A program made the position numbers and the translations under genes. A DNA stretch of 64,000 bases from NCBI RefSeq assembly GCF_029504695.1, contig NZ_JAQFIN010000001.1, positions 434,001 to 498,000 of the forward strand. Direction: 5' to 3'. The notes beneath the pieces are model-generated. The model was not told the origin of the DNA and ran no database searches. It worked only from the letters and a program-made list of their open reading frames with translations. Shown here piece by piece: positions 49,845-59,758 of the stretch. How positions within the stretch are numbered: position 1 is the stretch's first letter; each line of letters begins with the position of its first letter. The stretch comes from Parabacteroides sp. PF5-6. Its GTDB lineage: Bacteria; Bacteroidota; Bacteroidia; Bacteroidales; Tannerellaceae.

Positions 49845-52800
49845 ATGATAACTAAAACTATCAATTGTCAATTGTCAATTGTCAATTGTCAATTAGATTC
49901 GCTCCTGAAAGAGCGAATCCTCCTGCTCGACGGCGGCATGGGCACCATGATCCAGCGTTATAACCTGACGGAAGCCGATTACCGGGGCGAACGTTTCGCC
50001 GACTTCCCCGGGCAGCAGAAGGGCAATAACGACCTGTTGTGCCTGACTCAGCCGGAGATTATCCAGGCCATTCACCGGCAATACCTCGATGCCGGCTCGC
50101 ATATCATAACCACCAATACATTCAATGCCAACCGGATCTCGATGGAAGATTACGGCATGCAGGCATTGGTCCGGGAGATGAACCTCGCCGCGGCACGCCT
50201 GACCCAAAGCGTTGTCCGGGAGTTTATGGAAGCACATCCCGAACGCCCGGTCTTTGTCGCCGGCTCCCTGGGACCGACCAATAAGACGACTTCGATGAGT
50301 CCAGACGTGAATGATCCGGCCTTCCGGGCGATTCGTTACGAAGATATATATGAGGCTTACCGGGAACAGATCGAAGCCTTGATCGAAGGTGGTGTCGATA
50401 TCCTTTTGTTTGAGACCGTCTTTGATACCTTGAACGTGAAAGCCGGCTTGGATGCCGCCGAAGCCGTGATGCGCGCATGCGGGAAAACCCTGCCGGTGAT
50501 GCTCTCCCTCACGCTTTCCGCCCAGGGTGGGCGCACCTTCTCGGGGCAGACGCTCACGGCCTTCCTCGCTTCCGTGCAACATGTTCCATTGATGAGTATC
50601 GGACTGAACTGTTCTTTCGGCGCGACCGATATGTTGCCTTACCTACGGGAACTGGCCCGGATCGCACCCTATTATATCAGTGTCTACCCCAATGCCGGTT
50701 TGCCCAATAGCTTCGGTACCTACGATGAGACGCCGGAATTGATGGCTGAGCACGTCCGTCCTTTCGTTGAAGAAGGATTAATCAATATCCTGGGCGGATG
50801 CTGCGGCACGACACCTGAACATATTGCCCTTTTCCCTGCTTTGATCGAAGGAGCAAAACCCCATCAGCCCGTTGCCCGGACGCCAAACCTCTGGCTTTCC
50901 GGACTGGAACTGCTCGAAGTTAAACCCGAGAACAATTTTGTCAATATCGGCGAACGTTGTAATGTCGCCGGATCGCGTAAGTTCCTGCGTCTGATCAAAG
51001 AACAAAACTACGAAGAAGCATTGGTGATCGCCCGGCGGCAGGTAGAAGACGGCGCGCAGGTGATCGATATCAATATGGACGACGGCATGCTCGATGCCGT
51101 AAAAGAGATGACGGTCTTCCTGCGCCTGATTGCCTCCGAGCCGGATATCGCCCGAGTGCCGGTGATGATCGACTCTTCCAAATGGGAGGTGATCGAACAG
51201 GGACTAATGAATGCGCAGGGCAAAAGCATTGTCAATTCCATCTCGTTGAAAGAGGGCGAGGAAGTCTTCCTGCAGCGTGCCCGGCGGATCCGGCAGTTAG
51301 GCGCTGCCACCGTGGTGATGGCTTTCGATGAGAAAGGGCAGGCGGATACCTTCGAACGCCGGATAGAGATCTGCAGCCGCGCCTATCGGTTGTTGGTCGA
51401 AGAGGCCGGCTTTGACCCTCAGGATATAATCTTCGACCCGAATGTACTGGCTATTGCCACGGGCATGGACGAGCATAACGGCTACGGCCTGGCCTTTATT
51501 CAGGCTGCCGCATGGATCAAACAAAACCTGCCCGGCGCCAAGGTCAGTGGGGGAGTGAGTAACCTCTCGTTCTCCTTCCGCGGAAACAACTATGTGCGGG
51601 AAGCCATGCATGCCGTTTTCCTTTATCACGCGATCAAAGCAGGCATGGATATGGGCATTGTCAATCCTTCGACCGCTGTCTTGTATGAGGATATCGAACC
51701 CTCTTTCCGCCAACTCCTGGAAGATGTTGTATTGGCTCGTCGGCCGGAAGCGGCAGACGAATTGATCGCTTATGCCCAACAGTTGCAGACGCCTCAGTCG
51801 GCTTCGACTGATGGCGAACGGAAAGAAGCGTGGCGCGACGGCACCGTAGAAGAACGCCTGGAATATGCGTTGATCAAAGGAGTGGGAGAGTACCTGGAAG
51901 TTGACCTGCAGGAAGCCCTTCAGCAGTATGCCCGTGCCGTACAACTTATCGATGGTCCCCTGATGTCGGGCATGAATAAAGTGGGCGAACTGTTCGGTGC
52001 CGGAAAGATGTTTCTGCCGCAAGTCGTCAAGACCGCCCGCACGATGAAAAAGGCCGTAACGATCCTGCAACCGGCTATTGAGGCAGAGAAGCAGGCATCC
52101 GATTCGGCCAAGGCAGGCAAGGTATTGTTTGCCACCGTTAAAGGCGATGTGCATGATATCGGCAAGAATATCGTTTCGATCGTGTTGGCGTGTAATAATT
52201 ACGAGGTGATCGACCTAGGTGTAATGGTTCCGGCCGAAACCATCGTGCAGAAAGCGATGGAAGAGCAACCGGATCTCTTGTGTCTTTCCGGACTGATCAC
52301 CCCTTCTTTGGAAGAGATGGCGCATGTAGCCGATGAAATGCAAAAAGCCGGTTTGACCATTCCGATTATGGTCGGCGGGGCAACGACCTCTAAACTGCAT
52401 ACCGCCGTAAAGATCGCTCCGCACTATGACTATCCGGTCATTCATGTGCTGGATGCCTCGCAGAATCCGATCATCGCCTCCAAGCTTCTGCATCCGGAGA
52501 GCCGTGAAGCGTATATCGCACAGCTCAACCGGGAATACGAAAGCTTGCGTGCCGGCATGGATCGGAAAGAAGAGAAAAAGGTTTCTCTCTCTTATGCCCG
52601 TGAACACCGGCTGATATTGGATTGGTCGGCCTATCAGCCGGTTGTGCCCCGGCAGTTGGGTGTCAATGCATACTCGCCCGTGCCTTTGGCCGAGGTCATT
52701 CCGTATATCAACTGGAGTTATTTCTTTACCGCCTGGAAGCTGAGTGCGCGCTACGCTGCCATCACCCAGATCCACGGTTGTGATGTCTGCCGTGCCTCGT

Positions 52801-53537
52801 GGCTGTCGGCCTTCTCGGAAGAGGAACGTGCGAAAGCCTCCGAAGCCATGCAGTTGTATAAAGATGCTGTCCGGATGTTGGACTATCTGGTGGACTTGAA
52901 TGCGGAATACTGCCGTGCCCTGTATGGTTTGTTCCCGGCAAATAGCGACGGGGATAACCTTTGTGTCGGGGATCAGCAGTTTCCTTTGTTGCGGCAACAG
53001 ACCGAACGTGAAGATGGCGTGTATAAATCGCTTGCCGACTACGTGATGCCGGCGTCCGAAGGCCGGACCGATTACGTGGGTGCCTTTGTTGTGACGGGCG
53101 GTTCCGGTGCGAACTACCTGAAAGAGAAATACGAAAAAGAAGGTGATCCCTATAAAGCTCTTCTGTTGCAGACCCTGACCGATCGGTTGGCAGAAGCCAC
53201 TGCGGAATACCTGCACCGGAAAGTACGCACCGAATACTGGGGCTATGCGCCGGAAGAAATGTTGTCCATGGAAGAACTCTTTAAGGTGAAGTACCAAGGT
53301 ATCCGTCCGGCTATCGGTTATCCGTCGATCCCGGACCAGAGACTGAACTTTACGCTGGACCAGCTACTCGACTTCTCCCGTATCGATGTCAGCCTGACGG
53401 AGAACGGCGCGATGTGGCCAACGGCTACCGTCAGCGGCCTTTACCTGGCTCATCCGGCATCTGTTTATTTTATGATTGGCGCGATCGATGAAGAGCAAAA
53501 TCAGGACTATGCCGCCAGAGCTCGTAGGAACTCATAG
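49845..53537 (+). CDS. metH: Cobalamin-dependent methionine synthase
   Basis: A 1230-residue enzyme with all four MetH modules: homocysteine-binding barrel (residues 20-335, zinc ligands in GLNCSFG and [10 protein letters not shown]), pterin-binding barrel (about 360-625), cobalamin domain with cap (about 645-885, with DVHDIGKN and the cobalt ligand His 770), and AdoMet reactivation domain (about 900-1225). It methylates homocysteine from methyltetrahydrofolate. The start is odd: residues 7-17 ([11 protein letters not shown]) are translated from a CAATTGTCAATTG repeat. The C-terminus is also odd, as the last codons (ARRNS) and the stop lie in the GAACTCATAG array that follows. No cobalamin riboswitch was recognised upstream. 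Confidence 0.96.
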   Translation: MITKTINCQLSIVNCQLDSLLKERILLLDGGMGTMIQRYNLTEADYRGERFADFPGQQKGNNDLLCLTQPEIIQAIHRQYLDAGSHIITTNTFNANRISMEDYGMQALVREMNLAAARLTQSVVREFMEAHPERPVFVAGSLGPTNKTTSMSPDVNDPAFRAIRYEDIYEAYREQIEALIEGGVDILLFETVFDTLNVKAGLDAAEAVMRACGKTLPVMLSLTLSAQGGRTFSGQTLTAFLASVQHVPLMSIGLNCSFGATDMLPYLRELARIAPYYISVYPNAGLPNSFGTYDETPELMAEHVRPFVEEGLINILGGCCGTTPEHIALFPALIEGAKPHQPVARTPNLWLSGLELLEVKPENNFVNIGERCNVAGSRKFLRLIKEQNYEEALVIARRQVEDGAQVIDINMDDGMLDAVKEMTVFLRLIASEPDIARVPVMIDSSKWEVIEQGLMNAQGKSIVNSISLKEGEEVFLQRARRIRQLGAATVVMAFDEKGQADTFERRIEICSRAYRLLVEEAGFDPQDIIFDPNVLAIATGMDEHNGYGLAFIQAAAWIKQNLPGAKVSGGVSNLSFSFRGNNYVREAMHAVFLYHAIKAGMDMGIVNPSTAVLYEDIEPSFRQLLEDVVLARRPEAADELIAYAQQLQTPQSASTDGERKEAWRDGTVEERLEYALIKGVGEYLEVDLQEALQQYARAVQLIDGPLMSGMNKVGELFGAGKMFLPQVVKTARTMKKAVTILQPAIEAEKQASDSAKAGKVLFATVKGDVHDIGKNIVSIVLACNNYEVIDLGVMVPAETIVQKAMEEQPDLLCLSGLITPSLEEMAHVADEMQKAGLTIPIMVGGATTSKLHTAVKIAPHYDYPVIHVLDASQNPIIASKLLHPESREAYIAQLNREYESLRAGMDRKEEKKVSLSYAREHRLILDWSAYQPVVPRQLGVNAYSPVPLAEVIPYINWSYFFTAWKLSARYAAITQIHGCDVCRASWLSAFSEEERAKASEAMQLYKDAVRMLDYLVDLNAEYCRALYGLFPANSDGDNLCVGDQQFPLLRQQTEREDGVYKSLADYVMPASEGRTDYVGAFVVTGGSGANYLKEKYEKEGDPYKALLLQTLTDRLAEATAEYLHRKVRTEYWGYAPEEMLSMEELFKVKYQGIRPAIGYPSIPDQRLNFTLDQLLDFSRIDVSLTENGAMWPTATVSGLYLAHPASVYFMIGAIDEEQNQDYAARARRNS
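49861..49894. repeat. TCAATTG tandem repeat in the first codons of metH
   Basis: Five 7-base copies of TCAATTG or close variants lie directly behind the annotated metH start. The same repeat occurs at the N-terminal codons of lspA (59780-59810) and, as one shorter copy, of the terpene cyclase gene (28567-28579). Confidence 0.75.
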
Positions 53538-53704
53538 GAACTCATAAGAGCATAGGAACTCATAAGAATTCATAAGAGCTCATAGGAACTCATAAGAAAT
53601 AAGAACTCATAAGAACTCATAGGAATCGCTCTCTTATGAATTCCTATGAATTCCTATGAGCTCTTATGAGCTCCTATGCTCCTATGAGTTCCTATGAATT
53701 CCTA
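53513..53704. repeat. GAACTCATAA repeat array with inverted arm between metH and DUF1080 gene
   Basis: Copies of GAACTCATAG, GAACTCATAA and close variants run from the last codons of metH to about 53625. Complementary copies (CCTATGAATT, GCTCTTATGA) run to 53704, reaching the stop codon of the convergent DUF1080 gene. It belongs to the same family as the arrays around the S23-like gene but contains no gene. It may act as a two-way terminator. Confidence 0.85.
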
Positions 53705-54988
53705 AAGCGTTTTCAGCCTCAGATTCCGCCAAGCCACCTTGATACCGCCGCCATCATGGATCTGCAGGGCGATGCGGCCTTGTCCGGCTCCGATCTTCTG
53801 ATCGGTCAGGTTCACCATCTCGTTGCCGTTCAGCCAGGAGGTGACGTTGTCGCCTTCCACCTTGATGCGCAGCGTGTTCCAATCGCCTACCTTCAGGTAT
53901 TCTTCCTGTTCTTTATTGATCTGGGCGATCCAGCCGCGGCCGTACGATTCGTAGATGCCGCCGGTGCCATGACCTTTGGGCGCTACTTCCACCTGCCAGC
54001 CGTTTACTTTCACTCCTGCTTCGATAAACGAGCGAACGAATACACCGGAGTTGCCGTCGGCTTCCTGTTTGAACTCTACCGTCAGGTCGTAATTGTCATA
54101 GTAATCGCGCGTCGCCAGGTAACCGTATTGTTTGTCCGGGCCACTTTCGCAATAGAGCAGACCGTCTTTGACATACCAGAGTTCCGTGCCGTAGGCTTCC
54201 CAACCCGTCAGGTCTTTGCCGTTGAAAAGAACGACTTCGTTACCCGCCTTACGCGGTAATTCTTTGATCTTAATGTTACGGAAAGAGGCCGGATCGCCAT
54301 GGTCTTGCAGGCAGATCACCCCTTTCTTAGCCAGGCCGTACTCGGGTGCATCCGCCCATTTGCCGCTGTTCTTACGGGCATGCCAGTCGTCGGTCCAGGC
54401 TTCGAACTCAAGGATCTTCTCACCGTTGAGCCAATGTTCCACATGCCCGTTGTCGAACACAATCTTGGAGTTGTTCCATTTGCCGTAAGGATTCACTTTC
54501 ATCTTGGCCTGATCGGGCAGGTACATGGCGTAGTCCACACCCAGCTTCTGCCATTCTTCCAGCTCGCCGGGGAAGTTAGGCACGTCGAGCAGCTGATATT
54601 CCGGTCCCGTAACATAGGGAACCTTGTATTGCGGACGCTCCACGACATGATACAACATACCGCTGTTTCCGCCTTTGGTCAGTTTCCAGTCCCACGAAAG
54701 TTCAAAGTTCTCATACATCTTCTCGGTCACGATATAACCCGTGCCGTCGCTCCCCGTGCCTTTGGCCTGGATGCAACCGTCTACCGCATGCCAGGGTTCG
54801 GTCAATGCCGTTCCGTTATAATCCCTCCAGCCGTTCATCGTTTGTCCGTCGAACAGGAGTTCCCAGCCCGCAGCCTTCTCGGCTTCGGTCAATACATTGT
54901 GCTCGGTCTGAGCACAAGAACTAAAGAATAAGCCCGTCGCCAGGCAACCGGCTATCATTCCGGAAAAAAGTCTCTTGCTTGTCATCAT
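53702..54988 (-). CDS. DUF1080 (3-keto-disaccharide hydrolase-like) two-domain lipoprotein
   Basis: A 428-residue protein has a lipoprotein signal ending FFSSC (Cys about 25). Two DUF1080/LamG-like jelly-roll domains follow (about residues 38-230 and 245-425). Typical segments are ELLFDGQTMNGWRDY in the first and VVLFNGKDLTGWEAY in the second, then GNSGMLYHV and GNSGVFVRS. The domain occurs in enzymes that hydrolyse 3-keto-disaccharides, but which residues are catalytic is not clear. It is a monocistronic gene with its own -7 box at 55015-55022. The stop lies in the GAACTCATAA array at 53513-53704. Confidence 0.85.
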   Translation of the reverse strand: MMTSKRLFSGMIAGCLATGLFFSSCAQTEHNVLTEAEKAAGWELLFDGQTMNGWRDYNGTALTEPWHAVDGCIQAKGTGSDGTGYIVTEKMYENFELSWDWKLTKGGNSGMLYHVVERPQYKVPYVTGPEYQLLDVPNFPGELEEWQKLGVDYAMYLPDQAKMKVNPYGKWNNSKIVFDNGHVEHWLNGEKILEFEAWTDDWHARKNSGKWADAPEYGLAKKGVICLQDHGDPASFRNIKIKELPRKAGNEVVLFNGKDLTGWEAYGTELWYVKDGLLYCESGPDKQYGYLATRDYYDNYDLTVEFKQEADGNSGVFVRSFIEAGVKVNGWQVEVAPKGHGTGGIYESYGRGWIAQINKEQEEYLKVGDWNTLRIKVEGDNVTSWLNGNEMVNLTDQKIGAGQGRIALQIHDGGGIKVAWRNLRLKTL

Positions 54989-55014
54989 ACATGTATTTTA
55001 GATTTTTATCACTG

Positions 55015-55022
55015 CAAAGATA
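55015..55022 (-). promoter_or_regulatory. -7 promoter box of the DUF1080 gene
   Basis: On the minus strand TATCTTTG fits the Bacteroidetes -7 consensus and ends 26 bases before the gene start. Confidence 0.55.
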
Positions 55023-55110
55023 TACAACTATTCCGCAAATTAATACAAGAAAACAGCCTAAGAAAAGTGCCGGTATGATTCATAAACGCATGCAATAGGC
55101 AGCTTTTCTT

Positions 55111-55196
55111 TGTTTGATGGCCGTGAAACAGTTGTTTGACAGCTATCGAACAGCTGTTTGACAGCTATCAAACAGCTGTTTCACAGCTGTCAAACA
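55111..55196. repeat. Palindrome array E, four 20-bp palindromes at 22-bp period
   Basis: Boxes of the type TGTTTGACAGCTATCAAACA start at 55111, 55133, 55155 and 55177, with 2-base spacers GT, GC and GC. The first box has the centre TGGCCG in place of CAGCTA, still symmetric. The array lies in the gap between the divergent DUF1080 and ileS genes. Geometry matches arrays A, C and D with an unrelated sequence. Confidence 0.88.
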
Positions 55197-55332
55197 ATGA
55201 ATTCTTGGCAGTTTTTGAAATAAAACGCCTTATTCAGTGATAAATAATGCAGGCTATATATTTATAGCGGTTCATTGTGATATGATCTCCGAAGCTTAAT
55301 GATTCGTGCGCTTCTCCATTGCCGGAAAAATA

Positions 55333-55363
55333 TTGTCTATTTGGAATTATATAAGTAACTTTG
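55333..55363 (+). promoter_or_regulatory. Promoter of ileS
   Basis: TTG at 55333-55335 and TAACTTTG at 55356-55363 are 20 bases apart, matching the Bacteroidetes -33/-7 promoter. The -7 box ends 39 bases ahead of the ileS start. Confidence 0.65.
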
Positions 55364-55402
55364 CGCACTAAAAAAATGTGAGACATATAACCTACTGTTA
55401 AA

Positions 55403-58400
55403 ATGAGTAAGAAATTTGCCGAGTATTCGAAATTTGACTTATCGAACGTCAACAAAGAGGTACTGAAGAAGTGGCAGGAAGGCGATATCTTCCGCAAGAG
55501 TCTTCAGATGCGTGAAGGGCATCCCTCGTTTGTGTTTTATGAAGGTCCGCCTTCTGCAAACGGTATGCCGGGTATTCACCACGTGATTGCCCGTTCGATT
55601 AAGGATATTTTCTGTCGCTACCGGACCATGAAAGGGTTTGAAGTGAAGCGTAAGGCGGGATGGGATACCCATGGGCTGCCGGTGGAACTGAGTGTAGAGA
55701 AGGCTTTGGGTATAACCAAAGAAGATATCGGCAAGAAGATTTCTGTGGCTGATTATAACGCTGCCTGCCGGAAGGACGTAATGAAATACACCAAGGAGTG
55801 GGAAGACCTGACGGTGCAGATGGGCTATTGGGTGGATATGGATGAGCCGTATATCACCTATGAAAGCAAATATATCGAGACCCTGTGGTATCTTTTGAAG
55901 CAATTGTATGCCAAAGGATTACTCTACAAAGGATATACTATTCAACCGTATTCCCCGGCTGCCGGTACGGGTTTGAGCACACACGAATTGAACCAGCCGG
56001 GATGTTACCGGGATGTGAAAGACACAACCTGCACGGCTCAGTTCTTTATCCGCGAGCCCAAACCGGAGATGACCGGCTTTGGTGATCCGTATTTCCTGGC
56101 GTGGACGACTACGCCCTGGACCTTGCCTTCGAATACCGCTTTATGTGTGGGGCCGAATATCACGTACGTTGCCGTTCAATCCTATAATCCGTACACCGGA
56201 ATACCGATGACAGCCGTATTGGCGAAAGACCTGATGCCGGCTTATTTCAATCCCAAAGCAGCCGAGCTGGCGTTGGAAGACTATAAACAAGGCGATAAAC
56301 TGATCCCGTTCAAAGTCGTTGGTGAATGGAAAGGATCGGAACTGGCCGGTATGCATTACGAACAACTGATCCCTTGGGTGAATCCGGGAGAAGGGGCTTT
56401 CCGTGTGATCACCGGTGATTTCGTGACAACGGAAGACGGTACGGGTATCGTACATATCGCACCGACCTTCGGTGCCGACGACGACCGGGTGGCGAAAGCC
56501 AATGGCGTTCCTCCGTTGATGATGATGGACAAAGAAGGCGCGATGCGTCCGATGGTGGATCAGACCGGTAAATTTTTCCGCCTGGAAGATCTGGATCCGC
56601 TGTTTGTACAAAAACAGATGAACGCCGCGGATTATGATCCGTTTGCCGGCAACTTCGTGAAGAACGCATACGACCCGGCATTGACCGATAAAGACGAGAC
56701 CCTGGATGTGCGTCTTTGCATGATGCTGAAGGTGCAAAACCGTGTCTTTAAAATCGAGAAACATACCCATAACTACCCGCATTGCTGGCGTACAGACAAG
56801 CCGGTGCTTTATTATCCGTTGGATAGCTGGTTTGTGAAGACGACCGCCTGCCGCGACCGGATGATCGAACTGAATAATACGATCAACTGGAAACCGCAGA
56901 GCACCGGAACCGGCCGTTTCGGTAAATGGCTCGAGAACCTGCAGGACTGGAACCTGAGCCGCAGCCGTTACTGGGGAACCCCGCTGCCTATCTGGCGCAC
57001 GGAAGACGGAACGGAAGAGAAATGTATCGGTTCGGTCGAAGAATTATGCCAGGAGATCAAGAAAGCGATCCGGGCAGGCTTGATGGAGAAGAATCCGTTC
57101 GAAGGCTTTGTGCCGGGCGATTATTCGAAAGAGAATTACGAAAAGGTTGATTTGCATCGTCCCTATGTCGATGAGATCATCCTGGTATCCGCCAAAGGCG
57201 AACCGATGAAACGGGAGACCGACCTGATCGACGTTTGGTTCGACTCAGGCGCTATGCCTTATGCGCAGATCCATTATCCGTTTGAAGGCCCCCTAAATCC
57301 CCCGAAGGGGGACTTTAAGACAGCGGATCCGATGTTGTATGGTGCTTTGATAGAGAAGGCGAGAGCACATAGACAAAATCCGACAGAGGCGGAGAGGATA
57401 CTTTGGGATACACTGAAAGGGAAACAACTGGAAGGATATAAGTTCCGTAGAGAGCATATTATTGAAGATATAATTGTTGACTTTGTCTGTCTCTCCAATA
57501 AGTTAGTTGTAGAAGTAGATGGAGGCTATCACAATGAACCAGAAGCAAAAGAATTAGATAGATTAAAAACAAATATCTTAAGCAATAAAGGTTATAGAGT
57601 CCTCCGTTTTACCAACGAAGAAGTCATAGCGGACATTGACACTGTCCATAATCGTATATTGGAGGCTCTCCAAAGTCCCCCTTCGGGGGATTTAGGGGGC
57701 CTTTACCCCGCAGACTTTATCGCCGAAGGAGTCGATCAAACCCGTGGGTGGTTTTTTACTTTGCATGCTATAGGAACAATGATTTTTGACAGTGTGGCCT
57801 TTAAGTCAGTTGTTTCGAATGGTTTGGTACTGGATAAGAACGGCAATAAGATGTCTAAACGCCTCGGCAACGCGATCGATCCGTTTACCACGATCGAGCA
57901 ATATGGCTCGGACCCGTTGCGCTGGTATATGATCACCAATGCGTCGCCCTGGGATAATATCAAGTTCGACTTTGAAGGCATGGATGAGGTACGCCGGAAG
58001 TTCTTCGGTACATTATATAATACGTACTCGTTCTTTGCCTTGTATGCGAATGTGGATGGCTTCGATTACAGCCAGGCGGATGTGGCCTGGGAGAAACGTC
58101 CGGAAATCGACCGGTGGATCCTTTCTTTGTTGAACTCGCTGGTGAAAGATGTCGACGGTTACTATGATACCTACGAACCGACGCGTGCGGGACGGGCAAT
58201 TTCCACCTTCGTAAACGATAACCTGAGTAACTGGTATGTACGCCTGAACCGCCGCCGTTTCTGGGGTGGGGGCATGACGGAAGATAAACTGTCGGCCTAT
58301 CAGACACTTTATACCTGTCTGGAAACTGTCGCCAAACTGATGGCGCCGATCGCGCCTTTCTATGGCGATCAGCTGTTTACCGACCTGATTGCTGTCACCG

Positions 58401-59209
58401 GACGCGAAACAGTCGAATCGGTTCACTTAGCTGACTTCCCGACATTCAACGAAAAATATATCGATAAGAGCCTGGAAGAACGGATGCAGATCGCACAGGA
58501 TATCTCATCGATGATTCTGGCTCTCCGCCGGAAGGTGAATATCAAGGTACGTCAACCACTGCAGACCCTTATGGTGCCTGTTTTGGATGCCACGCAACAA
58601 GAGAATATCGAAGCGGTAAAGAACCTGATCCTGAACGAGGTGAATGTGAAGGAGATGAAGTTTGTCGACAATACCGCCGGTATCCTGGTGAAGCGCATCA
58701 AGCCCGACTTCAAGAAGCTGGGTCCGCGCTACGGTAAGATCATGAAAGCGTTGGCGGCGGCTATCCAAACGATGGATCAGGAGGCAATCAATGCCTTCGA
58801 AGCGGCCGGTACGTATACCTTGAATGTCGAAGGACAAGATGCCGTCGTGGAATTGGCCGACGTAGAGATCATCTCCGAAGATATCCCCGGCTGGCTGGTG
58901 GCCAACGAAGGACGCTTGACGGTCGCTTTAGATATCACTATCACCGAAGAATTGCGCAAGGAAGGATTGGCCCGCGAACTGGTCAACCGCATTCAGAACC
59001 TGCGCAAGAATAGCGGTTTCGATATTACGGATAAGGTGCAGATCACGATCCTGTCGCATGACGATATGGATGAGGCCATTAACGACTACCGGGAGTATAT
59101 CGCCAATCAGGTATTGGCCGAATCGATTGATTTGACCGATGTGATCAGCGATGCTACCGAACTCGACTTTGAAGATTTCAAATTATCCGTAAAGGTCGAA
59201 AAGGCGTAA
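55403..59209 (+). CDS. ileS: Isoleucyl-tRNA synthetase interrupted in frame by a DUF559 domain
   Basis: A 1268-residue class I synthetase charging tRNA-Ile. The signature GMPGIHH (residues 55-60) stands for HIGH, and KMSKR is at 816-820. Editing domain, catalytic core and anticodon-binding domain are all present. After HYPFE (residue 628), where a short loop of about ten residues is usual, an insertion of about 139 residues runs to residue 767, after which YPADFIAEGVDQTRGWFF resumes. The insert is a DUF559 nuclease-like domain bounded by perfect inverted repeats. The reading frame is intact, so a long protein is expected. Normal relatives are about 1140 residues. The loop position suggests it can be tolerated without loss of aminoacylation. 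Confidence 0.96.
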   Translation: MSKKFAEYSKFDLSNVNKEVLKKWQEGDIFRKSLQMREGHPSFVFYEGPPSANGMPGIHHVIARSIKDIFCRYRTMKGFEVKRKAGWDTHGLPVELSVEKALGITKEDIGKKISVADYNAACRKDVMKYTKEWEDLTVQMGYWVDMDEPYITYESKYIETLWYLLKQLYAKGLLYKGYTIQPYSPAAGTGLSTHELNQPGCYRDVKDTTCTAQFFIREPKPEMTGFGDPYFLAWTTTPWTLPSNTALCVGPNITYVAVQSYNPYTGIPMTAVLAKDLMPAYFNPKAAELALEDYKQGDKLIPFKVVGEWKGSELAGMHYEQLIPWVNPGEGAFRVITGDFVTTEDGTGIVHIAPTFGADDDRVAKANGVPPLMMMDKEGAMRPMVDQTGKFFRLEDLDPLFVQKQMNAADYDPFAGNFVKNAYDPALTDKDETLDVRLCMMLKVQNRVFKIEKHTHNYPHCWRTDKPVLYYPLDSWFVKTTACRDRMIELNNTINWKPQSTGTGRFGKWLENLQDWNLSRSRYWGTPLPIWRTEDGTEEKCIGSVEELCQEIKKAIRAGLMEKNPFEGFVPGDYSKENYEKVDLHRPYVDEIILVSAKGEPMKRETDLIDVWFDSGAMPYAQIHYPFEGPLNPPKGDFKTADPMLYGALIEKARAHRQNPTEAERILWDTLKGKQLEGYKFRREHIIEDIIVDFVCLSNKLVVEVDGGYHNEPEAKELDRLKTNILSNKGYRVLRFTNEEVIADIDTVHNRILEALQSPPSGDLGGLYPADFIAEGVDQTRGWFFTLHAIGTMIFDSVAFKSVVSNGLVLDKNGNKMSKRLGNAIDPFTTIEQYGSDPLRWYMITNASPWDNIKFDFEGMDEVRRKFFGTLYNTYSFFALYANVDGFDYSQADVAWEKRPEIDRWILSLLNSLVKDVDGYYDTYEPTRAGRAISTFVNDNLSNWYVRLNRRRFWGGGMTEDKLSAYQTLYTCLETVAKLMAPIAPFYGDQLFTDLIAVTGRETVESVHLADFPTFNEKYIDKSLEERMQIAQDISSMILALRRKVNIKVRQPLQTLMVPVLDATQQENIEAVKNLILNEVNVKEMKFVDNTAGILVKRIKPDFKKLGPRYGKIMKALAAAIQTMDQEAINAFEAAGTYTLNVEGQDAVVELADVEIISEDIPGWLVANEGRLTVALDITITEELRKEGLARELVNRIQNLRKNSGFDITDKVQITILSHDDMDEAINDYREYIANQVLAESIDLTDVISDATELDFEDFKLSVKVEKA
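57285..57703. mobile_element. DUF559 insertion element with 32-bp perfect terminal inverted repeats
   Basis: A 419-bp element inside ileS. Its ends, 57285-57316 and 57672-57703, are perfect inverted repeats of 32 bp (containing CCCCCTAAATCCCCCGAAGG). Each repeat has its own CCCCC/GGGGG hairpin. The interior (ileS residues about 640-757) encodes a DUF559 domain: PTEAERILWDTLKGK, GYKFRREHII, then IVDF (Asp 693) and EVDGGYH (Glu 704, Asp 706), which fit a PD-(D/E)xK Vsr-like nuclease core. The interior is AT-rich with AGA, ATA and TTA codons, unlike the flanks. DUF559 genes bordered by CCTAAATCCCCC repeats are, as I recall, common intergenic units in Bacteroidetes. Confidence 0.88.
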
Positions 59210-59248
59210 TAAATCCTGTCTGATGATAGGGAGTTTGGAAAATAGAAT

Positions 59249-59256
59249 TATATTTG
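59249..59256 (+). promoter_or_regulatory. -7 promoter box of the DksA-like gene
   Basis: TATATTTG fits the Bacteroidetes -7 consensus and ends 43 bases before the gene start. The -33 spacing is not typical. Confidence 0.45.
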
Positions 59257-59299
59257 TAACATAGAGTAGAACAATTGTTGAACTTAAAGCTGTAAAACC

Positions 59300-59680
59300 A
59301 TGGCTGAAAAGACGAGATATTCGGATGCCGAACTTGAGGAGTTCCGCGCCATCATACTGGAAAAGCTTGATAAAGCGAAAAAAGATTATGAGTTGTTGAG
59401 ATCAGGTATAACGAATTCGGATGGGAATGATGTTTCCGATACTTCCCCAACATTCAAAGTGTTGGAAGAAGGAGCGGCCACCTTATCGAAAGAAGAAGCC
59501 GGTCGTTTGGCCCAACGCCAGATGAAGTTTATACAAAGCCTTCAGGCTGCACTGGTCCGCATTGAGAATAAAACGTACGGCATTTGCCGTGAAACCGGCA
59601 AGCTGATCCCGAAAGAACGGTTACGTGCTGTTCCTCATGCGACGCTGAGTATTGAAGCCAAACAGGGAGGAGCGAAGTAA
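59300..59680 (+). CDS. TraR/DksA-family protein without intact zinc finger
   Basis: A 126-residue protein has the coiled-coil N-terminal half (LEEFRAIILEKLDKAKKDY) and the C-terminal signature of the DksA/TraR family (YGICRETGKLIPKERLRAVPHA). In classical members the zinc finger has four Cys; here only the first remains (ICRET), and the later positions read IPKERL and LSIEAK without Cys. Zinc-free DksA-like proteins are known in other bacteria and can still bind RNA polymerase. It would reach the secondary channel and alter initiation. It lies ahead of lspA, with an AT-rich spacer of about 80 bases. Confidence 0.85.
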   Translation: MAEKTRYSDAELEEFRAIILEKLDKAKKDYELLRSGITNSDGNDVSDTSPTFKVLEEGAATLSKEEAGRLAQRQMKFIQSLQAALVRIENKTYGICRETGKLIPKERLRAVPHATLSIEAKQGGAK

Positions 59681-59758
59681 TTGATAATTGCTGATTGATA
59701 ATTAAACGATTGGCGATGCCTTGAGTAATAGGAATAAGAACGAATTTAGAACTGAAAG

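Noticed and set aside
57285-57703. Intein reading of the insert in ileS
   Set aside because: There are no splicing residues or intein blocks. The domain is DUF559-like and the ends are DNA inverted repeats.
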